From Candidatus Sodalis pierantonius str. SOPE (GTDB taxonomy: Bacteria; Pseudomonadota; Gammaproteobacteria; Enterobacterales; Enterobacteriaceae): a stretch of DNA of 64,000 bases. Under the pieces are notes generated by a model that worked only from the letters and a program-made list of their open reading frames with translations, had not been told where the DNA came from and made no database searches. Shown here one piece after another: positions 17,686-26,145 of this stretch. Where the stretch lies: contig NZ_CP006568.1 in NCBI RefSeq assembly GCF_000517405.1, forward strand, positions 124,001 to 188,000. The letters run 5' to 3'. Position 1 is the stretch's first letter. Each line of letters begins with the position of its first letter. The translations under genes were made by a program, and so were the position numbers.

Positions 17686-18945
17686 ATGGATAAATTTCGT
17701 GTCCAGGGTCCTACCCGGTTAAGCGGCGAGGTCACCATTTCGGGGGCCAAAAATGCCGCGTTACCGATTTTATTCGTCGCGTTGCTGGCGGAAGAGCCGG
17801 TTGAGATCCAAAACGTCCCCAAGCTGAAAGATATCGACACCACCATGAAACTGCTGGGCCAGCTCGGCGCCAGAGTTGAACGCAATGGTTCGGTGCATGT
17901 GGACGCCAGCGGCGTTAACGTTTATTGCGCGCCCTATGAGCTGGTGAAGACCATGCGCGCGTCGATTTGGGCGCTGGGGCCGCTGGTGGCGCGTTTCGGC
18001 CAGGGGCAGGTATCCTTGCCGGGTGGCTGCACCATCGGCGCGCGCCCCGTGGATCTGCATATCAGCGGCCTGGAGCAACTGGGCGCCACCATTAAGCTGG
18101 AAGAGGGTTACGTCAAAGCCTCCATGGACGGCCGTCTGCGCGGGGCGCATATCGTCATGGACAAAGTCAGCGTCGGCGCCACAGTCACGATCATGAGCGC
18201 CGCGACGTTGGCGACCGGCACCACCATTATTGAAAACGCCGCCCGCGAGCCGGAGATTGTCGATACCGCCAATTTCCTTATCACGCTGGGCGCGAAAATC
18301 AGCGGCGCCGGTACCGATAAAATTACCGTCGAAGGGGTTAAGCGCCTCGGCGGCGGCGTCTATCGCGTACTGTCCGATCGCATCGAAACCGGCACCTTCC
18401 TGGTCGCGGCGGCTATATCCCGCGGTCGCGTGGTCTGCCACGCCACGCGTCCCGATACGCTGGATGCCGTACTGGCCAAATTGCGAGAAGCGGGCGCGGA
18501 TATTGCCGTCGGCGACGACTGGATCAGCCTGGATATGCACGGCCAGCGTCCGAAAGCGGTTACGGTGCGCACCGCCCCCCATCCCGGCTTCCCCACCGAT
18601 ATGCAGGCGCAGTTCAGTTTGCTGAATTTGGTGGCCGACGGCACGGGGGTGATTACCGAAACCATTTTTGAAAACCGTTTCATGCACGTCCCTGAACTGA
18701 TTCGGATGGGAGCGCATGCGGAAATCGAAAGCAACACCGTGATCTGCCACGGCGTCGCGACGCTGTCGGGCGCACAGGTCATGGCGACCGACCTGCGCGC
18801 TTCCGCCAGCCTGGTGCTGGCCGGCTGTATCGCCGAGGGGGTGACGGTGGTGGATCGTATTTATCATATCGATCGCGGTTATGATTGTATCGAGGAAAAG
18901 CTGCGGCGTATGGGTGCCAATATCGAACGGATCAGCGGCGAGTAG
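17686..18945 (+). CDS. murA: UDP-N-acetylglucosamine 1-carboxyvinyltransferase
   Basis: It catalyses the first committed step of peptidoglycan synthesis, enolpyruvyl transfer from PEP to UDP-GlcNAc, in the cytoplasm. It has 419 residues, exact family length. The catalytic and fosfomycin-reactive Cys is residue 115, in the loop PGGCTIGARPVDLH. K22 (SGAKNAA) and the C-terminal IDRGYDCIEEKLRRMGA are present. An essential gene kept intact among decaying neighbours. It converges on degS 115 bp downstream. Confidence 0.98.
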   Translation: MDKFRVQGPTRLSGEVTISGAKNAALPILFVALLAEEPVEIQNVPKLKDIDTTMKLLGQLGARVERNGSVHVDASGVNVYCAPYELVKTMRASIWALGPLVARFGQGQVSLPGGCTIGARPVDLHISGLEQLGATIKLEEGYVKASMDGRLRGAHIVMDKVSVGATVTIMSAATLATGTTIIENAAREPEIVDTANFLITLGAKISGAGTDKITVEGVKRLGGGVYRVLSDRIETGTFLVAAAISRGRVVCHATRPDTLDAVLAKLREAGADIAVGDDWISLDMHGQRPKAVTVRTAPHPGFPTDMQAQFSLLNLVADGTGVITETIFENRFMHVPELIRMGAHAEIESNTVICHGVATLSGAQVMATDLRASASLVLAGCIAEGVTVVDRIYHIDRGYDCIEEKLRRMGANIERISGE

Positions 18946-19060
18946 TCAACCGCCGCGCCCGGCCGCAGTGTTCGCTGGAGCGCTTTGGGTGATTGGCGTG
19001 TTGCTCGTCGGTGTCGCCTCTGCGGCGGCTAGCGCGTTATGGCGGGGCGCGCACGGCGCT

Positions 19061-20122
19061 TTAGTTTGAGGCGGGATATTCCTGAATGGTGACCTCGACA
19101 GTCAATTTTTTGCCGTTGCGCAAGATCTCTACCGGAATACGCGATCCGGGACGAATTTCCGCCACCTGATCCATCGTTTCGATCGCGGAAATGGCTGGCT
19201 TATGGTTGACGCTCAGGATCACATCTTCCACCTGAATACCGGCCTGCGCCGCCGGGCCGCCCGGCGTCACTTCGTTGACGATGATGCCTTGAATGCGATC
19301 GAGGCCGCCGCCGTTGTGCATCGATGCTACTTCACGGCCGCCGATACCGATATAGCCGCGGATCACCCGACCATCGCGAATCAGCTTGTTCATCACCTTG
19401 GTGGCCAGCGCGGTCGGAATCGCGAAACCGATACCTTCCGGCGTTTCGCCGTTATTGCTCTTATCAAACGATAGAGTATTGATGCCCACCAGCTCGCCAA
19501 GCGTGTTGATCAGCGCGCCGCCGGAATTGCCGTGGTTAATGGAGGCGTCGGTTTGCAGGAAATTCTGCCGCCCGGACGGGCTCAAACCGATGCGGCCGGT
19601 GGCGCTAATAATGCCTTGGGTAATCGTCTGCCCCAGATTGTAGGGATTGCCAATCGCCATCACCACATCGCCGATATGGGGCTGGCGGTCGGGATTGATG
19701 GAGATCACCGGCAGGTTGTTGGCGTCGATTTTCAGCACCGCCAGATCGGTCAGACTGTCCGAACCGACCAGCAGCGCCTCGTACACCCGCCCGTCCTGCA
19801 GCGCGACGATAATTTGCTCGGCGTCGTTGATGACATGTTTGTTGGTCAGCAGGTAGCCTTTCTGGTTCATAATGACGCCGGAGCCCAGCGTGCGGATTTC
19901 CAACTGGTTATGGGCGCTGCTGTTCATGCTGCGGTTATACACGTAGACCACCGCCGGCGCGGCGCACCCCCTGATTATAACTGACGGGCTCCTCGCTATC
20001 GCTATATTATCGGCACGATGCAGCAACTGGCCGGTGGTGGAGCGAAGCGTGGGCACCAGCGCCAGCAATAGGGCTGCGACAATGAAACCGATAATGACGG
20101 CACGTAACAACTTGAGGAGCAT
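19061..20122 (-). CDS. degS: Site-1 serine protease of the sigma-E response
   Basis: An inner-membrane-anchored periplasmic protease that senses misfolded porin C-termini through its PDZ domain and cuts RseA. It has 353 residues (E. coli 355): N-terminal helix 4-25, protease domain with H96, D126 and S200 (GNSGGAL), and PDZ from about 255. Residues about 43-54 (ARSPSVIIRGC) do not resemble other DegS. The next frame there reads SEEPVSYNQGVRR, the normal linker, so two compensating indels seem to have replaced about ten residues before the protease core. It is probably still active. It lies 86 bp downstream of degQ on the same strand. Confidence 0.95.
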   Translation of the reverse strand: MLLKLLRAVIIGFIVAALLLALVPTLRSTTGQLLHRADNIAIARSPSVIIRGCAAPAVVYVYNRSMNSSAHNQLEIRTLGSGVIMNQKGYLLTNKHVINDAEQIIVALQDGRVYEALLVGSDSLTDLAVLKIDANNLPVISINPDRQPHIGDVVMAIGNPYNLGQTITQGIISATGRIGLSPSGRQNFLQTDASINHGNSGGALINTLGELVGINTLSFDKSNNGETPEGIGFAIPTALATKVMNKLIRDGRVIRGYIGIGGREVASMHNGGGLDRIQGIIVNEVTPGGPAAQAGIQVEDVILSVNHKPAISAIETMDQVAEIRPGSRIPVEILRNGKKLTVEVTIQEYPASN

Positions 20123-20170
20123 GGGACTCGCAGGGGTAGTGGAAAATAGCGGCAGGATAACATGAGTTAA

Positions 20171-20202
20171 ACGGACACCGCAGCGCCGGCGTCCGTTTTT
20201 TT
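20171..20202. terminator. Hairpin with T-run between degQ and degS
   Basis: ACGGAC and GTCCGT pair around a GC-rich interior (CCGCAGCGCCGG), followed on the plus strand by seven Ts. On the minus strand, in the direction of degQ transcription, the hairpin is preceded by the A-run and followed by TTTAAC, so termination there may be partial. Confidence 0.55.
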
Positions 20203-20208
20203 AATCCC

Positions 20209-21579
20209 TTAGCGCAGTAACAGGAAAATACTCGCGTCGCCGCGCACGATATTTAGCGCCATGACCGCCGGTTTGGCTTCCAACACTTTGCGCAGTTGTG
20301 CCAGGCTCTGTACCCGTTCGCGGTTCAGGCCCACGATCACATCGCCTTTCTGCAGGCCGATCGCGGCGGCGGGGGAATCTTTCACGACATCCTCTACCTG
20401 AACGCCCTTGGTGCCGTCTTTCAACTGACCATTGCTCAGAGAAGTCCCCTGCAGCGCCGGAGTGAGGATCTCTTCGCTGGTGGTGGCGGAGGCGCTGTCA
20501 TCCAGGACCACCGACGCCGTTTGCGGCTTGCCGTTGCGCAGCAGGCCAAGTTTGACGGTTTTACCGGGGGCGGTCGTGCCGACTTTCACCCGCAGTTCGG
20601 CGAAACTCTGAATCGGCTTGTTTTCCACCGAGACGATGATATCGCCGGCTTTGATACCGGCCTTGGCCGCGGCGGAATTCGGCAACACTTCTCTGATGAA
20701 CGCGCCGCGCTGGGCGTCGATGTTAAAGGCTTTTGCGATATCGGCGGTCAGCTCGGTGCCCTTAATGCCCAACTGGCCGCGTTTGACTTCGCCATATTCA
20801 ATCAGTTGCTGACTCAGGTTTTTGACGATGTTGCTGGGGATGGCGAAACCGATGCCGATATTGCCGCCCCCCGGCGCCAGAATGGCGGTGTTGATGCCGA
20901 TAAGCTCACCGTTGAGGTTAACCAGCGCGCCGCCGGAATTGCCGCGGTTGATGGAGGCATCGGTCTGAATGAAGTTCTCCAGGCCCTCCAAATTCAGGCC
21001 GCTGCGGCCCAGGGCGGATACGATACCGGACGTGACGGTCTGGCCGAGGCCGAACGGGTTGCCCACCGCGACCGCGAAATCGCCGACCTTAAGGACGTCG
21101 GAGTCGGCCATGGTCACCTCGCTGAGGTTTTTCGGGGAGGGCAACTGCAGCAGCGCCAGATCGGTCTGCTCGTCGTGCCCTACCAGCTTGGCGTCGAATT
21201 CGCGACCGTCATTGAGCTGCACTTTGATCTTGTCCGCGCCGTTGACCACATGATTGTTGGTGATCACATAACCCTTCGCGGCGTTGATGATGACCCCTGA
21301 TCCCAGCCCTTCAAACGGACGCGTTCCGCCGTTGCCGCCCGGGGTGTCGGGACCGAAGAAGTATTTGAATTCCTTGGGCAGAGTGGGACGCCGGACGGGC
21401 TGGGAGCCTTCAACATGGACGCTTACCACCGCCGGCAGGACTTTGGTCAGCATCGGCGCCAGGCTGGGCATGGACTGCCCCGCCACTTCGGCCGGCAGCG
21501 CCGCCCGGGGCGCCAAAAAAGGGAGTAGGCTCAGCCCGATACTGAGCGCCAATGCGCTGAATAGAGGTGTTGTTTTCAT
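20209..21579 (-). CDS. degQ: Periplasmic serine endoprotease DegQ
   Basis: An HtrA-family protease/chaperone that degrades unfolded envelope proteins as an oligomeric cage. It has 456 residues (E. coli 455): signal peptide to about residue 29, protease domain with H110 (TNNHVV), D140 (TDLALLQ) and S215 (GNSGGAL), then two PDZ domains (about 260-345 and 365-456). It has no long LA-loop of the DegP type and lies next to degS, as in E. coli, which supports DegQ over DegP. Intact. Confidence 0.95.
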   Translation of the reverse strand: MKTTPLFSALALSIGLSLLPFLAPRAALPAEVAGQSMPSLAPMLTKVLPAVVSVHVEGSQPVRRPTLPKEFKYFFGPDTPGGNGGTRPFEGLGSGVIINAAKGYVITNNHVVNGADKIKVQLNDGREFDAKLVGHDEQTDLALLQLPSPKNLSEVTMADSDVLKVGDFAVAVGNPFGLGQTVTSGIVSALGRSGLNLEGLENFIQTDASINRGNSGGALVNLNGELIGINTAILAPGGGNIGIGFAIPSNIVKNLSQQLIEYGEVKRGQLGIKGTELTADIAKAFNIDAQRGAFIREVLPNSAAAKAGIKAGDIIVSVENKPIQSFAELRVKVGTTAPGKTVKLGLLRNGKPQTASVVLDDSASATTSEEILTPALQGTSLSNGQLKDGTKGVQVEDVVKDSPAAAIGLQKGDVIVGLNRERVQSLAQLRKVLEAKPAVMALNIVRGDASIFLLLR

Positions 21580-21724
21580 TGTAACGTTAACTCGCTCGTT
21601 TTCGTATCAGATACCCTGGTTCAGGCACCCGGTGACGGTAGCATAATCGCCATTATGACCCTGCCGGGTACGGAAAGTTCAGCCGGGGCGCGCGTCGACG
21701 CCGGCAAAACGCGGGCTGGCGGCG

Positions 21725-22129
21725 CTATTTGCGCAAGCCGCGCGTGGTGCGCAGCAAGCCGCTGGCGCTTTCCGGGTAATCCCGCGGCTGCATTTCCGCC
21801 GGGATTTGATCGTTGTCCGCTTCCGCTTCGGTCAGACGATAGCGGAACGGGTTATCTTCGCGGCGCTGGTCCGGCAGCAGGCTATTGGAGCTTTTGGCCA
21901 TATGCTGATACAGCTGACGGTAATCGTCGGCCATATTGTCCAACAATTCGGCGCTGCGGGCGAAATGGCTGGTCAGCTCTTCGCGATACTCGTCCAGCTC
22001 GGCTTTACTCTTCTCCAGCTCGTGTTGAAGCGTTTGCTGCTGACGCAGTTTACGATTACCGAACCGCATGGCGACCGCACCGATGATAATGCCCACCACC
22101 AATCCAATCAGCGCATATTCCCAGGTCAT
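21725..22129 (-). CDS. zapG: Cell-envelope/division membrane protein ZapG (YhcB)
   Basis: A 134-residue DUF1043 protein: one N-terminal transmembrane helix (WEYALIGLVVGIIIGAVAM) followed by a coiled coil (about 30-75, LRQQQTLQHELEKSKAELDE) and a polar tail. E. coli YhcB (132 residues) sits in the inner membrane and influences envelope synthesis and division. It is divergent from zapE and next to degQ, the usual position. Intact. Confidence 0.93.
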   Translation of the reverse strand: MTWEYALIGLVVGIIIGAVAMRFGNRKLRQQQTLQHELEKSKAELDEYREELTSHFARSAELLDNMADDYRQLYQHMAKSSNSLLPDQRREDNPFRYRLTEAEADNDQIPAEMQPRDYPESASGLLRTTRGLRK

Positions 22130-22339
22130 AATGACTCCTATTTTTGACTTCGTTGTCCCGTAGGGTTTAATACACAGTTAGCTTCACTATAACCGGTAAC
22201 GCGCCATCAGTGGAACCGGAGAGTGTGACGACGGGTTACCGGCCGGGACGCGGGGCTATTGTGTTCGACCGCGCCGCTGTTTAGGATGTGCGGCACGCGC
22301 TTTTTTACCTTTCATTTTCATTCAGGGAACGTCAGCCAC

Positions 22340-23479
22340 ATGCAAGCCACTTCGCCGTTGTCCCTTTATCAGCAGATGCTGGCGCAAGGGGAATACCAGC
22401 CCGATGACGTCCAGGCCGCCGCCATTGCCCGCCTGGACCGGATCCATCAGCAGTTGGGCGCGGCGCAAAACACCGCCGCCAGCGCCCCCTCGGGCCTGTT
22501 ACGCCTGCTGGGCAAAAAATGGCTTGGCAAGGGTGAGCGCGCAACGGACGAGCCGGTCCAGGGTTTATATATGTGGGGCGGAGTAGGCAGAGGCAAGACC
22601 TGGCTGATGGATTTATTTTATCGCAGCCTGCCCGGCGAGCGTAAACTGCGGCTGCATTTCCACCGCTTTATGCTGCGGGTGCATGAAGAGATGACCCGTC
22701 TCCAGGGCCATCAGGATCCGCTGGAGATCATCGCCGACGGCTTCAAAGCCGAGACCGACGTGCTCTGCTTTGATGAATTCTTCGTGACCGATATTACCGA
22801 CGCGATGCTGCTGGGTACCCTGATGCAGGCGCTGTTTGCCCGCGGCATTACGCTTGTGGCCACCTCCAATATTCCGCTGGACGATCTTTACCGCAACGGG
22901 TTACAGCGCGCGCGTTTCCTGCCGGCCATAGAACTTATCAAACGCCATTGCGAAGTGATGAATGTCGATGCCGGCATCGATTACCGGCTGCGCACCTTGA
23001 CGCAGGCCAATTTGTGGCTCAGCCCCCTCGGCGGCGAGACGGACCGGGCGATGGCGCGGATGTTCAGCGCCCTGGCGGGGAAACATCTCGCGCTTGAGGG
23101 CGAGGCCCCGGCGCTGGAAATCAATCATCGGCCGCTGCCGACCCTGGGCGTGACCGACGGGGTGGTGGCGCTGGATTTCGCCGAGCTGTGCGGCGGCGCG
23201 CGCAGTCAAAACGACTATATCGTGCTCTCCGAGCGCTTTCATAGCGTCCTGCTGCACAATGTGCGGCCGATGAGCAGCGACGAGGAAAATACCACCCGAC
23301 GATTTTTGGCGCTGGTGGATGAGTTCTACGAGCGCCACGTCAAGCTGGTGGTCGCCGCCAGCGTGCCGATGGCGGCGCTCTATCAGGGGCAGCTGCTGCG
23401 CTTCGAGTACCAGCGCTACTTGTCGCGTTTGCAGGAAATGCAGAGCGAGGAGTATCTCCGGTTGGCGCATCAGCCCTGA
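22340..23479 (+). CDS. zapE: Division-associated AAA+ ATPase ZapE
   Basis: An AFG1-family ATPase that acts at the Z-ring and has a mitochondrial homologue. It has 379 residues (E. coli 375). Walker A is GGVGRGKTWLMD (about 82-93), Walker B is LCFDEF, sensor 1 is VATSNI and the arginine region is NGLQRARFLP. The ATG at 22340 is chosen because MQATSPLSLYQQML aligns with the E. coli N-terminus; an in-frame upstream start at 22259 would add 27 unrelated residues. Intact. Confidence 0.95.
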   Translation: MQATSPLSLYQQMLAQGEYQPDDVQAAAIARLDRIHQQLGAAQNTAASAPSGLLRLLGKKWLGKGERATDEPVQGLYMWGGVGRGKTWLMDLFYRSLPGERKLRLHFHRFMLRVHEEMTRLQGHQDPLEIIADGFKAETDVLCFDEFFVTDITDAMLLGTLMQALFARGITLVATSNIPLDDLYRNGLQRARFLPAIELIKRHCEVMNVDAGIDYRLRTLTQANLWLSPLGGETDRAMARMFSALAGKHLALEGEAPALEINHRPLPTLGVTDGVVALDFAELCGGARSQNDYIVLSERFHSVLLHNVRPMSSDEENTTRRFLALVDEFYERHVKLVVAASVPMAALYQGQLLRFEYQRYLSRLQEMQSEEYLRLAHQP

Positions 23480-23517
23480 TGACGTAAAAAAGGGTCGATC
23501 TTTGCGGATGACTTCTC

Positions 23518-23690
23518 TATAATCTTGCGGCCCCACGTTACATTGAGGTTTTTTCCCAAAACTTCAATCGCGCCAGCAACGGCTACTGAAGGGGTAGGTT
23601 TGCTGGACTGAAAGCTGTGTGAGCCTCATAACTGTTCATTGAAGCGTTTGGGTGTTCACCAAAGTGAAACTTAAATTGAGTAAGCTTTTA
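23518..23690 (+). promoter_or_regulatory. rplM-rpsI promoter and leader
   Basis: A perfect -10 hexamer TATAAT lies at 23518-23523; the -35 (around TCGATC, 23495-23500) is weak. The remaining leader of about 160 nt before the rplM ATG is long for this genome. In E. coli the rplM leader is the site of autoregulation by L13, so this leader is a candidate for the same control. Confidence 0.55.
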
Positions 23691-24119
23691 ATGAAAACTT
23701 TTACAGCAAAGCCGGAAACGGTCAAACGTGACTGGTATGTTGTCGACGCCGAAGGGAAAACCCTTGGCCGTCTTGCTACCGAACTGGCTCGTCGTCTGCG
23801 CGGCAAGCATAAAGCGGAATATACGCCGCATGTGGATACCGGTGATTATCTCATTGTTCTGAACGCTGACAAAGTGGCCGTTACCGGCAACAAGCGTAAC
23901 GATAAGATCTACTATCACTACACCGGTCACGTCGGTGGTATCAAACAAGCGACCTTTGAAGAGATGATTGCCCGCCGCCCTGAGCGTGTGATTGAAATCG
24001 CGGTTAAAGGCATGCTGCCAAAAGGCCCGCTGGGTCGTGCTATGTTCCGTAAACTGAAAGTTTACGCCGGTACCGAGCACAACCACGCGGCACAGCAACC
24101 GCAAGTTCTGGACATTTAA
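23691..24119 (+). CDS. rplM: 50S ribosomal protein L13
   Basis: A 142-residue ribosomal protein, exact enterobacterial length, needed early in 50S assembly. Start ATG 23691 gives MKTFTAKPETVKRDW, the canonical N-terminus; an in-frame start at 23652 is an artefact of open frame. Landmarks are GKTLGRLAT, YYHYTGHVGG and MLPKGPLGRAMFRKLKVY. It forms the standard operon with rpsI 15 bp downstream. Confidence 0.98.
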   Translation: MKTFTAKPETVKRDWYVVDAEGKTLGRLATELARRLRGKHKAEYTPHVDTGDYLIVLNADKVAVTGNKRNDKIYYHYTGHVGGIKQATFEEMIARRPERVIEIAVKGMLPKGPLGRAMFRKLKVYAGTEHNHAAQQPQVLDI

Positions 24120-24134
24120 TCGAGATTATAGGCA

Positions 24135-24527
24135 ATGGCTGAAAATCAATATTACGGCACTGGTCGCCGCAAAAGCTCTTCCGCTCGCGTCTTCGTTAAG
24201 GCGGGCAGCGGCAACATCGTTATTAATCAGCGTAGTCTGGATCAGTACTTCGGTCGCGAAACCGCCCGCATGGTCGTTCGCCAACCGCTGGAGCTGGTCG
24301 ACATGGTGGGCAAACTGGATCTGTACATCACCGTTAAAGGTGGCGGCATCTCCGGTCAGGCAGGCGCCATTCGCCACGGTATCACCCGTGCGCTGATGGA
24401 ATATGACGAAACGCTGCGCGCCGATCTGCGCAAAGCCGGTTTTGTTACCCGTGACGCCCGTCAGGTTGAACGTAAGAAAGTCGGTCTGCGTAAAGCACGC
24501 CGTCGTCCGCAGTTCTCCAAACGTTAA
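24135..24527 (+). CDS. rpsI: 30S ribosomal protein S9
   Basis: A 130-residue ribosomal protein with the conserved basic C-terminal tail ending in QFSKR, which reaches the P-site tRNA. It starts MAENQYYGTGRRKSSSARVF. It is second in the rplM operon, followed by a strong terminator. Intact. Confidence 0.98.
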   Translation: MAENQYYGTGRRKSSSARVFVKAGSGNIVINQRSLDQYFGRETARMVVRQPLELVDMVGKLDLYITVKGGGISGQAGAIRHGITRALMEYDETLRADLRKAGFVTRDARQVERKKVGLRKARRRPQFSKR

Positions 24528-24554
24528 TTTCGCAGTATTCACTGCCACAAAAAG

Positions 24555-24578
24555 CCCGGACCCGTCCGGGTTTTTTTT
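24555..24578 (+). terminator. Rho-independent terminator of rplM-rpsI
   Basis: The stem CCCGGA / TCCGGG with loop CCCG lies at 24555-24570 and is followed by eight Ts, 28 bp after the rpsI stop codon. Confidence 0.92.
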
Positions 24579-24855
24579 ATTTATTGCGTCCTGACCCGCC
24601 TGGAATATCAACCGCAGCCAGTTATTCACGCTGATTTGCCATATCGTGCCCCACAAAACAGGCAAAATCTGATAAACTAGCCAACGCTTATATTATATGC
24701 CTGTTTACTTGTCTGGCGTTTTGTCAACCGGCTGCAAGCTTTCCGGTTCCGGTTGCAGCGGGCAAAGTGGCTACGGGTCAACGGCGGACAAATCAGGAAA
24801 ATAACCCTGGGTTAGGGTTATTCGCGGTATTTTCTCAATAAACTTGGAGGTTTTC

Positions 24856-25497
24856 ATGGCTGTCGCTGCCAACAAACGTTCGGTGATGACGCTGTTTTCC
24901 GGCACGACCGACATTTTCAGCCATCAAGTGCGCATCGTGCTGGCGGAAAAAGGGGTAAGTGTCGAAATTGAGCAGGTTGAGATGGATAATCTGCCGCAGG
25001 ACCTGATTGACCTTAACCCCTACCGCACTGTGCCGACGCTGGTCGATCGCGAACTGACGCTTTACGAGTCACGCATTATCATGGAATACCTGGATGAACG
25101 GTTCCCTCATCCGCCGCTGATGCCTGTTTATCCTGTAGCGCGCGGCACCAGCCGCCTGATGATGCACCGCATCGAAAACGATTGGTACACGCTGATGCGC
25201 AAAATCGAGCAAAGCAGCGGCAGCGAGGCAGATAACGTGCGTCGGCAACTGCGCGAGGAGCTGCTGGCGGTGGCGCCGGTGTTCAACGAAGCGCCGTTTT
25301 TCATGAGCGAAGAGTTCAGCCTGGTGGATTGCTACCTGACGCCGCTGCTGTGGCGTTTGCCGCAGCTGGGCATTGAACTGGCCGGCGCGGGCGCCAAAGA
25401 GCTGAAAGGGTATATGACGCGCGTATTTGAACGCGATGCCTTCCTGGCCTCGCTGACCGAAGCCGAGCGCGAAATGCGCCTACAGATCCGGGGGTAA
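24856..25497 (+). CDS. sspA: Stringent starvation protein A
   Basis: A GST-fold protein that binds RNA polymerase and acts in stationary-phase and acid tolerance and in phage P1 late transcription. It has 213 residues (E. coli 212): thioredoxin-like N-domain (VMTLFSGTTDIFSHQVRI, LNPYRTVPTLVDRELTL) and helical C-domain with the surface region PHPPLMPVYPVARG important for activity. Start ATG 24856 is chosen over 24844 by homology and by the TTGGAGG site 7 bp upstream. sspB follows after 4 bp. Confidence 0.96.
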   Translation: MAVAANKRSVMTLFSGTTDIFSHQVRIVLAEKGVSVEIEQVEMDNLPQDLIDLNPYRTVPTLVDRELTLYESRIIMEYLDERFPHPPLMPVYPVARGTSRLMMHRIENDWYTLMRKIEQSSGSEADNVRRQLREELLAVAPVFNEAPFFMSEEFSLVDCYLTPLLWRLPQLGIELAGAGAKELKGYMTRVFERDAFLASLTEAEREMRLQIRG

Positions 25498-25501
25498 AGG
25501 G

Positions 25502-25981
25502 ATGGAAGTGACTCAGCTTTCGCCGCGCCGGCCTTACCTGCTGCGGGCGTTTTACGAATGGTTGCTTGATAATCAGCTGACGCCGCATCTCGTGGTGGAT
25601 GTCAACGTGGATGGCGTGATGGTGCCGATGGAATTTGCCCGCGACGGGCAAATCGTGCTCAATATCGCGCCGCGCGCGGTGGCGAATCTGGCGCTGGGCA
25701 ATGATGAAGTGCAATTCAACGCCCGCTTTAGCGGGGTTCCGCGTCAGGTGGTAGTGCCGATGGCGGCCGTGCTGGCGATTTACGCCCGTGAAAACGGCGC
25801 CGGCACGATGTTTGAGCCCGAAGTGGCCGACGACGACAGCGCTGAAGACCCGACCACGGAAACCGTCATGTCGGTTATCGACGGCGATCGGCCCGACAAC
25901 GCGCAGGCCGATGATCCGGAAGACGAGCCGCCCACGCCGCCGCGCGGCGGTGGCCGACTTTCATTGCGCGTGGTGAAGTAA
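25502..25981 (+). CDS. sspB: ClpXP adaptor SspB
   Basis: It delivers ssrA-tagged proteins to ClpXP. It has 159 residues: a folded domain (about 5-110) that binds the tag, a flexible acidic linker, and the C-terminal ClpX-binding module GGRLSLRVVK, all present. It forms an operon with sspA. Intact. Confidence 0.96.
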   Translation: MEVTQLSPRRPYLLRAFYEWLLDNQLTPHLVVDVNVDGVMVPMEFARDGQIVLNIAPRAVANLALGNDEVQFNARFSGVPRQVVVPMAAVLAIYARENGAGTMFEPEVADDDSAEDPTTETVMSVIDGDRPDNAQADDPEDEPPTPPRGGGRLSLRVVK

Positions 25982-26083
25982 TTGCCCGACGACAACGTTG
26001 CGGCGCTGCCCGCCCCAGGCCGCTGATTTGCGGCCTGATCCCGCCTTTATCAGAAACACGCCGGTTCCAAACCGCACAATAAA

Positions 26084-26120
26084 ACGCCGTCCCGGCATTG
26101 CGGCGGGACGGCGTGTGTTT
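26084..26120. terminator. Shared terminator between convergent sspB and gltD
   Basis: A perfect 10-bp stem ACGCCGTCCC (26084-26093) / GGGACGGCGT (26105-26114) lies between the convergent genes. T-rich sequence follows on the plus strand and an A-run lies on the other side. It likely works in both directions. Confidence 0.75.
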
Positions 26121-26145
26121 CTGACCCTAGCGTGGATGGAAGCGC

